Below, piece after piece: positions 43,801-51,445 of a stretch of DNA of 64,000 bases (positions within the stretch are counted from its first letter, which is position 1; each line of letters opens with the position of its first letter). Below the pieces are notes generated by a model. That model made no database searches, was not told the origin of the DNA, and was given only the letters and a program-made list of their open reading frames with translations. Both the position numbers and the translations under genes were made by a program. This DNA is from Leptotrichia massiliensis (GTDB lineage: Bacteria; Fusobacteriota; Fusobacteriia; Fusobacteriales; Leptotrichiaceae), in NCBI RefSeq assembly GCF_900104625.1, contig NZ_FNVZ01000005.1, positions 1,488,001 through 1,552,000 of the forward strand. Reading direction: 5' to 3'.

Positions 43801-44382
43801 GATCTAAGATTTAGATTAAAAGGTGAATTTCCTGAAAATCAGTATATTGAAGAAATATTTAATTTTGATAATAGCAAGAATGTAAAATATAAAAATGGGC
43901 AGATTGTTGAAAAGTATATAAATTTTTATAAAGAATTATATAAAGACGATACAGAAAAAATAAGTATCTATTCTGATAAAAAAGTAAAAGAATTAAAAAA
44001 AGAGAAAAAAGATTTGTATATAAGAAATTATATAGCACATTTTAACTATATTCCGAATGCTGAAATTTCACTTTTAGAAATGTTGGAAAATCTAAGAAAA
44101 CTACTTTCTTATGACAGAAAACTTAAAAATGCAATTATGAAATCAATAGTGGATATATTGAAAGAATATGGTTTTGTGGTAACATTTAAGATAGAAAAGG
44201 ATAAAAAGATAAGAATAGAAAGTTTAAAATCAGAAGAAGTTGTACATTTGAAAAAACTGAAACTAAAAGATAATGATAAAAAGAAAGAACCGATAAAAAC
44301 CTATAGAAATTCAAAAGAATTGTGTAAACTTGTGAAAGTTATGTTTGAGTATAAAATGAAAGAAAAAAAATCTGAAAACTAA
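40876..44382 (+). CDS. cas13a: CRISPR RNA-guided RNase Cas13a (C2c2)
   Basis: 1168 aa from ATG 40876 (MKITKIDGISHKKY matches the known N-terminus; AGGAGG at 40860-40865; a TTG at 40870 is an unlikely start). Both HEPN nuclease motifs R-x4-H are intact: SSIRHGIVHF (Arg about 474, His about 479) and YIRNYIAHFN (about 1050 and 1055). The NTD/Helical-1 lobe that binds and processes crRNA is full length. Cas13a matures its own crRNAs and, on binding target RNA, cleaves target and bystander RNA. From memory the N-terminal part reads like L. wadei Cas13a and the Helical-2/linker part like L. buccalis Cas13a. No cas1/cas2 is nearby. Confidence 0.98.
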   Translation: MKITKIDGISHKKYIKEGKLVKSTSEENKTDERLSELLTIRLDTYIKNPDNASEEENRIRRENLKEFFSNKVLYLKDGILYLKDRREKNQLQNKNYSEEDISEYDLKNKNNFLVLKKILLNEDINSEELEIFRNDFEKKLDKINSLKYSLEENKANYQKINENNIKKVEGKSKRNIFYNYYKDSAKRNDYINNIQEAFDKLYKKEDIENLFFLIENSKKHEKYKIRECYHKIIGRKNDKENFATIIYEEIQNVNNMKELIEKVPNVSELKKSQVFYKYYLNKEKLNDENIKYVFCHFVEIEMSKLLKNYVYKKPSNISNDKVKRIFEYQSLKKLIENKLLNKLDTYVRNCGKYSFYLQDGEIATSDFIVGNRQNEAFLRNIIGVSSTAYFSLRNILETENENDITGRMRGKTVKNNKGEEKYISGEIDKLYDNNKQNEVKKNLKMFYSYDFNMNSKKEIEDFFSNIDEAISSIRHGIVHFNLELEGKDIFTFKNIVPSQISKKMFHDEINEKKLKLKIFKQLNSANVFRYLEKYKILNYLNRTRFEFVNKNIPFVPSFTKLYSRIDDLKNSLGIYWKTPKTNDDNKTKEITDAQIYLLKNIYYGEFLNYFMSNNGNFFEITKEIIELNKNDKRNLKTGFYKLQKFENLQEKTPKEYLANIQSLYMINAGNQDEEEKDTYIDFIQKIFLKGFMTYLANNGRLSLIYIGSDEETNTSLAEKKQEFDKFLKKYEQNNNIEIPYEINEFVREIKLGKILKYTERLNMFYLILKLLNHKELTNLKGSLEKYQSANKEEAFSDQLELINLLNLDNNRVTEDFELEADEIGKFLDFNGNKVKDNKELKKFDTNKIYFDGENIIKHRAFYNIKKYGMLNLLEKISDEAKYKISIEELKNYSKKKNEIEENHTTQENLHRKYARPRKDEKFTDEDYKKYEKAIRNIQQYTHLKNKVEFNELNLLQSLLLRILHRLVGYTSIWERDLRFRLKGEFPENQYIEEIFNFDNSKNVKYKNGQIVEKYINFYKELYKDDTEKISIYSDKKVKELKKEKKDLYIRNYIAHFNYIPNAEISLLEMLENLRKLLSYDRKLKNAIMKSIVDILKEYGFVVTFKIEKDKKIRIESLKSEEVVHLKKLKLKDNDKKKEPIKTYRNSKELCKLVKVMFEYKMKEKKSEN

Positions 44383-44484
44383 AAAATGTAAAGTAATTTA
44401 GTTCAAAAAAGAAAATCATATCCGGAGAAATAAGTATCAGAGAAAAAATCATAAGAAAAGAAGCAAAAATTTTGGAATATTAGT

Positions 44485-44512
44485 TTGCATTATCAAAAAA
44501 ATATGATAAAAT
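44485..44512 (+). promoter_or_regulatory. Promoter of the main CRISPR array
   Basis: TTGCAT (44485-44490), 16 bp, TAAAAT (44507-44512) with extended TG (44504-44505). It would give a leader of about 120 nt before the first repeat. Confidence 0.55.
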
Positions 44513-44537
44513 AAATTAACGGGGTAATCTAAATCGC

Positions 44538-44591
44538 TAGAGTGTGTCTGGAAACTATTAAAATACATTTAATTTTTTCAGACACACTCTA
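44538..44591. mobile_element. TA-flanked inverted-repeat remnant
   Basis: TAGAGTGTGTCTG (44538-44550) and CAGACACACTCTA (44579-44591) are perfect 13-bp inverted repeats around a 28-bp AT-rich core. The TA flanks suit an IS630/mariner-type target duplication, so it could be a minimal MITE or an internally deleted IS. A regulatory hairpin in the leader is the alternative. Confidence 0.45.
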
Positions 44592-44621
44592 AATAAACAA
44601 GTAAATAAAATATAAAATATT

Positions 44622-44641
44622 ATCCCATAATTCGATGGGAT
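44622..44641. promoter_or_regulatory. Leader-repeat inverted repeat, main array
   Basis: ATCCCAT (44622-44628) and ATGGGAT (44635-44641) flank a 6-nt loop; the right arm includes the first bases of repeat 1. The arms are identical to those at the mini-array while the loop differs by one base in length. Confidence 0.6.
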
Positions 44642-45013
44642 TTAGAGTACCCCAAAAATGAAGGGGACTAAAACAATAAGAACTAACATTATCAAAGGAC
44701 CTTAAGATTTAGAGTACCCCAAAAATGAAGGGGACTAAAACCCGAGAAAAATTTTTCTCTATTAAAATATTTTGATTTAGAGTACCCCAAAAATGAAGGG
44801 GACTAAAACTCAATATCTCTCTCCATGTAAGGAGCTAATTTGATTTAGAGTACCCCAAAAATGAAGGGGACTAAAACTCAACAACTCTACCATTATATTG
44901 TTTTATAATGATTTAGAGTACCCCAAAAATGAAGGGGACTAAAACACTAGGAATTCAATTTGACATCCTCGAGTCTTGATTTAGACTACCCCAAAAATGA
45001 AAAGTACTGAAAT
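44639..45013 (+). CRISPR. Type VI-A CRISPR array (five spacers)
   Basis: 36-nt repeats start at 44639, 44706, 44774, 44842 and 44910; they are identical (GATTTAGAGTACCCC … GGGGACTAAAAC) and predict the usual Cas13a stem CCCC/GGGG. A degenerate last repeat is at 44978-45013, fixing the array direction as rightward. Spacers: 44675-44705 (31 nt), 44742-44773, 44810-44841, 44878-44909 and 44946-44977 (32 nt each). The spacer at 44742 contains a perfect palindrome GAGAAAAATTTTTCTC. No spacer matched elsewhere in the window by eye. Confidence 0.98.
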
Positions 45014-45078
45014 ATATATAGGTTTCTAAATTTAATGTTGTCTAAGTTTGTTAACAAAATAAAAATATTGATTTTAAT

Positions 45079-45103
45079 AAAGAGCTTTACAGCTCTTTTT
45101 TGT
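45079..45103 (+). terminator. Terminator of the CRISPR locus
   Basis: AAAGAGCT (45079-45086), TTAC loop, AGCTCTTT (45091-45098), then TTTG. Confidence 0.85.
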
Positions 45104-45143
45104 TTAACTTTTCAATAAAAAATTTTTTAAATAAGTATTTTTC

Positions 45144-45166
45144 CCGTATTTAATACGTGCTAAAAT
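45144..45166 (+). promoter_or_regulatory. Third copy of the HicB-like operator with -10 box
   Basis: CCGTATT-T-AATACGT (45144-45158) matches the hicB-promoter palindrome with the same centre and is followed by GC-TAAAAT, a -10-like box at the same offset as in the hicA promoter. It lies beyond the terminator, about 155 bp before addB. Either it drives addB or it is a duplicated relic. Confidence 0.5.
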
Positions 45167-45321
45167 TGTTTTGTAATTTAGAAGTTGCACAATAAAAACA
45201 GATATAGAAGTTTATAAAAATTGATTTTTTAACTTTTTAGATGATTTTGGTATGCTTTTACAATTTTTTAGAAAAAATGTTATAATAATAATAAATCTTC
45301 AATTTAAGGAGAAAGAATATT

Positions 45322-48192
45322 ATGAAAATTAGTTATAAAGGGATTGGCTCTGATTTAAAGAATATATTGTTTAAAGAGTTTGAAAAGAATGAAAATACGC
45401 TTTTTGTCTTTGAAAATATGGCTTCGTTTTTTGAGATAAAAAGGGAATTTTTACAGAATGAGGAAATACAGCAGGAATTAGGGATTTTTCAGAATTTTAA
45501 GATGATGAATAGTTATGATTTTTATGAGAATGTATTTGTTACTGATAAAATTGTGGTAAAAGAAGAGAAACAGGTTGTGCTGTTTTACAATGCTTTGACT
45601 GAGAAGCTGAAAAGGGATATGAAGGTTAATAATTATTATGATATTATTGATGTTGCCTATAATTACTACAATTTATTTGCAGAATTGCAGGAATATAAGA
45701 TTGATTTGGAAAAAATTGAGCTGGAGAAATGGCAAGTTGAAACTTTTGGAACTTTGGTTGAGATTGATAATGAGATGAAAAAAGTTGTGCACCAGAAAGG
45801 GCTTATTTTGCCGTATATGCTTAGAAATGTAGAAAATATTTCGGACAATTTTTTGAATAAATTTTCTAAAATTTGCTTTGTGAATAAAGTTAAAATTACT
45901 CCATTTGAAAAGGAGTTAATTGGAGAAATTGAAAATAGAGGGATTACTGTTGAAAATATTTTGCAGCTTTCGGAAAATGATTTTAATGAGGAAAAGTTGA
46001 AAATAAAGGACAGTTTTTCATTGCCCGCAAGAGAGATTTTTGAGTCAAAAAATATAAATGTGGAAATTCATGAATTTAGCAGTAAATTTGGAGAATTATT
46101 AGGATTAGTGAAAAAATTAGAACAAGTTGAGAAGGATAGTAAAAAGGCAAGTAAGAAAAATGAAGATGCGAGAGAAAATTATAGAATTTTTGAGGCTAAG
46201 GAAAATTCTGAAGAGGTAAAAAGTGATTATCAGCTTTTAAAACAGAAAAAAATTTCTTCAAATTTAGAAATAACTATGAAAGATACGAAAATATACAAAA
46301 TACTGAATTTAATTTACAATTTGCTAGACAATCTGAGGGAAATCGATAGAAAAGACAAGGAAAAACTGTTTCTGTTTAGAACGAAAGACTTTTATGACGC
46401 ATACAAATCCAATGATTTACTTAATATTTTTAATTTGAAAGAAAGCTATCAGATTTTTCAAGATTTGGTTTCAAAAGATTATAAATACATTTCACGAGAG
46501 GAATTGGAACGAATTAATCAAGAAGATTTGAAAAAATTGGAAAAAGAAACTCAAAAAGCGAAATTTAAAGAAATTTATAAGCAAAGAATGACTGCTATCA
46601 GTAAAATTATTGAATTTGTCAAAGAGCTGGAAAAGATTTATGAATACACGACATTGGCGGAATATAGCGATTATTTGGAAAAAATCTATCTAAATAACGA
46701 AAGGAAAGTAAAAGAAGATAAAAATGTGAAAGATAAATACTTTGAAGCTTTATCCGAAATGCTCGTGTTAGAAGATTTTAGCTTTGATAATTTGTGGGAT
46801 AAATTTTTTAACGAAAATATTTCAGCCAATTTGTTGAAATTATTTTTGAAATATTTGGATAAAAAATCGATTGGACTGAATTTGGAGGACAGTGCAGAAG
46901 AAGATTTGGAAAACAGATTTGCAATAAACTCATTTGAAAATATTTCAGAAACAACCAAGGAAAATATAATTATTTTAAATTTACAGGATTCATTTCCAAA
47001 AATAAAAATGAATAATTTTTTATTCTCAAAAATTCAACGTTCAAAAATGGGACTTCCAACAAGTGATGACAAGAAGCTGATTGGAATGTTTAAAATTTAC
47101 CAAAATATACTTAGTGCAAAAAATGTATATTTAGCCTATATTAAAGACTTGGAAAACAATATTGATTCAGCAAGTGTTATCGAGGAATTGAAACTGAAGT
47201 ATGGAATTGGAGTTATAAAAGGTGAAATAAGCGAGGCTGAAGAACTTTATTTTGTAAAAAAATATTTTTTAAAAGATAGAAAAGAAAAATGGGAAAAAAG
47301 GGAAATTGGAGATTTTATTCCGTCAAAACTGGAAAAAGATCTTAATAAAATAAAAAATGAAAAATTGAAATTGGGGTATTATTCATTTCAAGAAATGAGA
47401 GACTGTGAGTACGGATATTATCTGAAAAAATCAATTGGAGAGCAGGAAGTTGAAGAGATTGAAGATGAAATAAATGTTAAAATATTTGGAACAATAATTC
47501 ACTCTTTTTATGAAAATGTCGTTATGAAAAACAAAGCAGACTTGGAGAATAAAACTTTCAAAATTGATAGAAACCAGCTGGCAGAAATTTTGGAAAAAGT
47601 GCTTAATTCATTTGATTATAAAGTTCCTAAAGAATATTTGGAGTTTTATAAAAAAGTGTCGTTTGAGGAAATTTTAAAATCAGCAGAAAAATATTTTGAT
47701 GAATTAATTAAGAAACTGGAAACAGAAAACGATATTGAAATTTACTTTGAGGAAAGAATAAAATTATCTTCAGAAAAAGAACTGTTTGAAAATGTGTCTA
47801 TTAATGGAGTTACAGATTTGCATATAAAAACGAGTAATAAAAATTACTTATTTGATTATAAGTCAGGGAAATTGAGAGATGGACAAAAGGGTTATAAAAC
47901 TGATAAAGTTTATAAAGCAATGGAACAGCTGGATTATTATTCATTAATGCTAGAAAATGACAATAATGAAAATATTGAAAAAATTATTGTAGATACTTGG
48001 GAAGGTAAGTTAGTGCCAGACGAGAGATCGGATGATAAAATACTAACTTCAAAAGATGTTGAAGATGTGATTTATAAATATCGAAATGAAGAATTTTATG
48101 ATTTAGGTAATATCAAAAACCAAAAAAATTATCTTTACAAAGAATACATAAATATTTGTAGAGGGGAGGATGAATTAAGCGATGATGAATAA
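45322..48192 (+). CDS. addB: AddB-like helicase/nuclease subunit
   Basis: 956 aa. The N-terminal helicase-like half has no intact Walker A (inactive-helicase type, as in AddB/RexB). The C-terminal PDDEXK_1 nuclease domain begins LGYYSFQEMRDCEYGYYLKKS (about 690) with FGTIIHSFYEN, then NGVTDLHIKTSNKNYLFDYKSG (D…D-Y-K catalytic core, about 835-855) and QLDYYSLML. The iron-sulfur cysteines of classical AddB are not evident. With AddA it processes double-strand breaks to 3' tails for RecA. AAGGAG precedes ATG; it overlaps addA by 11 bp. Confidence 0.82.
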   Translation: MKISYKGIGSDLKNILFKEFEKNENTLFVFENMASFFEIKREFLQNEEIQQELGIFQNFKMMNSYDFYENVFVTDKIVVKEEKQVVLFYNALTEKLKRDMKVNNYYDIIDVAYNYYNLFAELQEYKIDLEKIELEKWQVETFGTLVEIDNEMKKVVHQKGLILPYMLRNVENISDNFLNKFSKICFVNKVKITPFEKELIGEIENRGITVENILQLSENDFNEEKLKIKDSFSLPAREIFESKNINVEIHEFSSKFGELLGLVKKLEQVEKDSKKASKKNEDARENYRIFEAKENSEEVKSDYQLLKQKKISSNLEITMKDTKIYKILNLIYNLLDNLREIDRKDKEKLFLFRTKDFYDAYKSNDLLNIFNLKESYQIFQDLVSKDYKYISREELERINQEDLKKLEKETQKAKFKEIYKQRMTAISKIIEFVKELEKIYEYTTLAEYSDYLEKIYLNNERKVKEDKNVKDKYFEALSEMLVLEDFSFDNLWDKFFNENISANLLKLFLKYLDKKSIGLNLEDSAEEDLENRFAINSFENISETTKENIIILNLQDSFPKIKMNNFLFSKIQRSKMGLPTSDDKKLIGMFKIYQNILSAKNVYLAYIKDLENNIDSASVIEELKLKYGIGVIKGEISEAEELYFVKKYFLKDRKEKWEKREIGDFIPSKLEKDLNKIKNEKLKLGYYSFQEMRDCEYGYYLKKSIGEQEVEEIEDEINVKIFGTIIHSFYENVVMKNKADLENKTFKIDRNQLAEILEKVLNSFDYKVPKEYLEFYKKVSFEEILKSAEKYFDELIKKLETENDIEIYFEERIKLSSEKELFENVSINGVTDLHIKTSNKNYLFDYKSGKLRDGQKGYKTDKVYKAMEQLDYYSLMLENDNNENIEKIIVDTWEGKLVPDERSDDKILTSKDVEDVIYKYRNEEFYDLGNIKNQKNYLYKEYINICRGEDELSDDE

Positions 48193-51100
48193 TATAATTT
48201 TGAAAGCTAGTGCAGGAACTGGAAAAACATACAGACTATCGCTAGAGTTTATAGCTAATCTGATACGAGGTGTTAATTACAAAAACATAGTTGTAATGAC
48301 TTTTACAAAAAAAGCTACAGCTGAAATTAAAGAGAGAATTTTTGATTTTTTATATCAAATCGCTTTTGATAAAGGAAATAGCACAGAATTAGAAAAAAAT
48401 TTAAAAGAAATTTATAAATTTGATAATTTGAATAAAAAAGAATTACAAAATATTTATTTTGAAATGATAAAAAATAAAGAGGACATTCGGATTTCTACCA
48501 TTGACCGTTTTACTAACCAAATCTTTAAAAATGCGATAGCACCGTATTTTAATATTTACAATTATGAGATTTTTGAGAAGGAAACAGATGAATTTTATTC
48601 AAAAGTTTTGATAAAAATAATTGAAAATGAAGAAGTTTTTCAAAAATTCAAATTTATTTTTGATGAAAAAAAAGAGAAAAAAAATATCGCAGTCTATATA
48701 AAAATTATTGAAGAAATATTGGAAATGCATCCAAAATTTGTTTTGGCAGGGGACTTAAATAAAATAGAAGAAAATACAGAAAAAGTATCGTATAATTTTT
48801 TAAATAGTTTAGATGATATTGTAGAAACATTAGAAGAGGCCTCTAATAAAAAAGAAAGTAAAAGCATCTATAAAAAAGAATATGAAACTTTTTTTCTTGA
48901 ATATACAAAAGTTTTAAAAAATCAAGAGTTTAATGAAAATGAAAAATTAAAAGAAAAATTAGAATTGGTTCAACAAAATAAAGATCTATTAATAATGATT
49001 AAAGAGGACGAGACATATTGGAAAAAGGCGGTTGTAAACGATACTAAAAAAATAGATATGTCAGCAGAGAGAGAAAGTGTTGAAAAAAGTAAAGAGCAAC
49101 TTAAAGAAAGATTATCTAAATACATCTATTTGACGGAAGTACTGCCATTAGACAAAAAATTAAAAAATATTGCTCAAATTATATTTAATATTGCTCAAAA
49201 AATCAAAATTTCTTCAAAAAGATTTACTTACAACGATATTTTGGTGTACACGTATGAATTTATTTTCAATAAAGAACTAAAATTTGTGGAAAATGATAAA
49301 GTTACAGAAGAATTTCTTGAATTAATCGGCGGGAAAATAGACACAATCATGATTGATGAATTTCAAGATACGAGCATTTTGCAGTGGAAAATTTTGAAAT
49401 TAATGATGAATACTTCGGAAAATATTATTTGTGTTGGTGATGAAAAACAGAGCATTTATAATTGGCGTGGTGGAGAAAAGGAATTATTTGAAAAATTAGA
49501 AACAATGATTCAAGGAAATATTCAAACTCTAGATAAATCGTATAGAAGTTACAAGCAAATTATCGAGAATGTTAATAAAATATTTAATGGCTATGATTCT
49601 AATTGGAATTATACAGATTCTGGCTATAGGGAAGATGAAGAGTATCAAAGAGGATATTTTGGATATTTTATTCAAGATACAAAGGAAGACAAAGAAAAAA
49701 TTTATACAAAAATTATTGACATGATAAAAGATGGTCAAATAAAAAATCTGGGAAAGAGTGCAATTATCTGTCGTAAAAATATTCATTTAAAAGAAATTGC
49801 GACAGCGTTGAATGAGGCAAAAATTCCGTATACACTTGAAAGTAAGGCAACTATTTTGGAGTACAAGCCTATTGTTCCAATGTATCAACTAATTAAATTT
49901 TTTGCATTTGATAATTTTAAATATTTGTTAGAATTTGTGAGAAGTGACTTAGTTGGTGGATTAAATAGCCATGTAAAATATCTGCTAGAAAATAAAAATG
50001 AGATTATGAAGTATATTGCCGGAAATTCTAAAATAAATAGCTTTGAAGAGTTTATTAATATTCAAAAAGATGATAAGATAAAAGAAAAACTTTTAGAATA
50101 TAAAAAAGTTAATACTTTAGAAAGAAATGGACTAATTTTTGAGGAAATTATCAATAAAATTAGGGATTTGAAAGTCTTGTCAATAAACTTAAATGATAAA
50201 TATCAAAAAGAAAATTTTTCAAGAAAACTTGTTGAGAAATTTGAAATAACAAAATTTTATTCAACAAACAGTGATTTGAAAAACATTTTTATATTTTTTA
50301 ACATTTTGAAAAAATACAGTAATTTATATGAATTTATAACATTTGCCGAAGAAGAAAAGGAAAATTTGAAACAGGTTAGCAGCAAGGATATAAATGCGAT
50401 AAATTTGCTGACGATTCATGCTTCAAAAGGATTAGAATTTGATACGGTATTTTATTATAAAAGAGAAACAAATAAGGGGCGTACAGATAAAGATAATTTT
50501 AAAAGCTATTTAGATTTTGATGAAAAATTTAATATTGTAAAAAAATTTATTGTGCTTTTTACAGATTATAATAAAAAAATGTTTGAGAATGAATTGAGTG
50601 AAATGAGAGATAATAATTCTCAAAAAGAAATGATGGAAGAAATTAACAATGATTATGTTGCATTGACTCGTGCTAAAAAAAATCTGATATTATTATTTGA
50701 CGCTGAAATAACAAAAGACAAACGATATGCTGATTCTTTAGTGAAAAGAGTGGTTGATGTTTATGAAGATGAAAACAGATATGAAATAGGTGAAATTGTA
50801 GAATCGGAAATTCCTGAAGAAACAACAGATACTTCAGATGTAAAAGTGAGCAATAATTTATTTGAAACGTATTTTGATGATGATAAATTTGTTGTAAAAA
50901 AATCTTCAAATACATTGGAAAATGAGTTTAAACGTAAAAAAGGGCTTGCAATGCACTACTACTTTGAACATATTTCAAATAATCTGGAAAATGATAAATT
51001 AATTGCAAAATCTGCACTTTTGAGCCGATATGGAAATATGCTTGGGAAAAAGATTGTAGAAGAATTAATTGTCAGAATGGAAAAATTCATTGAAAAAAAT

Positions 51101-51352
51101 AGCGATATTTATGATGAGAAATACAAAGTTTATACAGAATTTGAAATTTATGATTCTGAAGGGAAAAAACGTATCATTGATAGAATTAACATTGATGAAA
51201 ATAACAAGAAAATCTATATTTATGATTATAAGACTGGATTTGAGCCTGAAACAAATGAGAAATATCAGGAACAGATTAATGAATATAGGGATATTTTAAG
51301 CAAAAAAGTTTCGGCAGATTATGAAATTGATGTTCAATTGTTAGAAGTTTAA
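48182..51352 (+). CDS. addA: AddA-like UvrD helicase/nuclease
   Basis: 1056 aa, superfamily 1 helicase. Motif I LKASAGTGKTYRLSLEF (about 6-22), Ia VVMTFTKKATAEIKERI, motif II TIMIDEFQDTSILQW (about 388), motif III ICVGDEKQSIYNWRGGEK and motif V-VI INLLTIHASKGLEFDTVF / YVALTRAKKNL. The C-terminal nuclease motif is RIIDRINIDENNKKIYIYDYKTG (about 1000-1025). It forms the motor and a nuclease of AddAB. Translationally coupled to addB. Confidence 0.92.
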   Translation: MMNNIILKASAGTGKTYRLSLEFIANLIRGVNYKNIVVMTFTKKATAEIKERIFDFLYQIAFDKGNSTELEKNLKEIYKFDNLNKKELQNIYFEMIKNKEDIRISTIDRFTNQIFKNAIAPYFNIYNYEIFEKETDEFYSKVLIKIIENEEVFQKFKFIFDEKKEKKNIAVYIKIIEEILEMHPKFVLAGDLNKIEENTEKVSYNFLNSLDDIVETLEEASNKKESKSIYKKEYETFFLEYTKVLKNQEFNENEKLKEKLELVQQNKDLLIMIKEDETYWKKAVVNDTKKIDMSAERESVEKSKEQLKERLSKYIYLTEVLPLDKKLKNIAQIIFNIAQKIKISSKRFTYNDILVYTYEFIFNKELKFVENDKVTEEFLELIGGKIDTIMIDEFQDTSILQWKILKLMMNTSENIICVGDEKQSIYNWRGGEKELFEKLETMIQGNIQTLDKSYRSYKQIIENVNKIFNGYDSNWNYTDSGYREDEEYQRGYFGYFIQDTKEDKEKIYTKIIDMIKDGQIKNLGKSAIICRKNIHLKEIATALNEAKIPYTLESKATILEYKPIVPMYQLIKFFAFDNFKYLLEFVRSDLVGGLNSHVKYLLENKNEIMKYIAGNSKINSFEEFINIQKDDKIKEKLLEYKKVNTLERNGLIFEEIINKIRDLKVLSINLNDKYQKENFSRKLVEKFEITKFYSTNSDLKNIFIFFNILKKYSNLYEFITFAEEEKENLKQVSSKDINAINLLTIHASKGLEFDTVFYYKRETNKGRTDKDNFKSYLDFDEKFNIVKKFIVLFTDYNKKMFENELSEMRDNNSQKEMMEEINNDYVALTRAKKNLILLFDAEITKDKRYADSLVKRVVDVYEDENRYEIGEIVESEIPEETTDTSDVKVSNNLFETYFDDDKFVVKKSSNTLENEFKRKKGLAMHYYFEHISNNLENDKLIAKSALLSRYGNMLGKKIVEELIVRMEKFIEKNSDIYDEKYKVYTEFEIYDSEGKKRIIDRINIDENNKKIYIYDYKTGFEPETNEKYQEQINEYRDILSKKVSADYEIDVQLLEV

Positions 51353-51445
51353 AGTGATTTTTGAAAAAAACGGATTTTTCTATTTCAAAAATAAGATTAA
51401 TAGGTTATAATAATATGAAATGATTAAAATTTAGGAGGAAAAAAT

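Larger units (their letters stand above)
44383..44638. other. Leader region of main CRISPR array
   Basis: This stretch contains a promoter (44485-44512), a TA-flanked 13-bp inverted repeat (44538-44591) and the junction hairpin (44621-44641). No gene is seen. Confidence 0.6.

Noticed and set aside
44742-44977. Main-array spacers matching the prophage region 1-6170
   Set aside because: Compared by eye on both strands; no match of useful length was found. A proper search was not possible.
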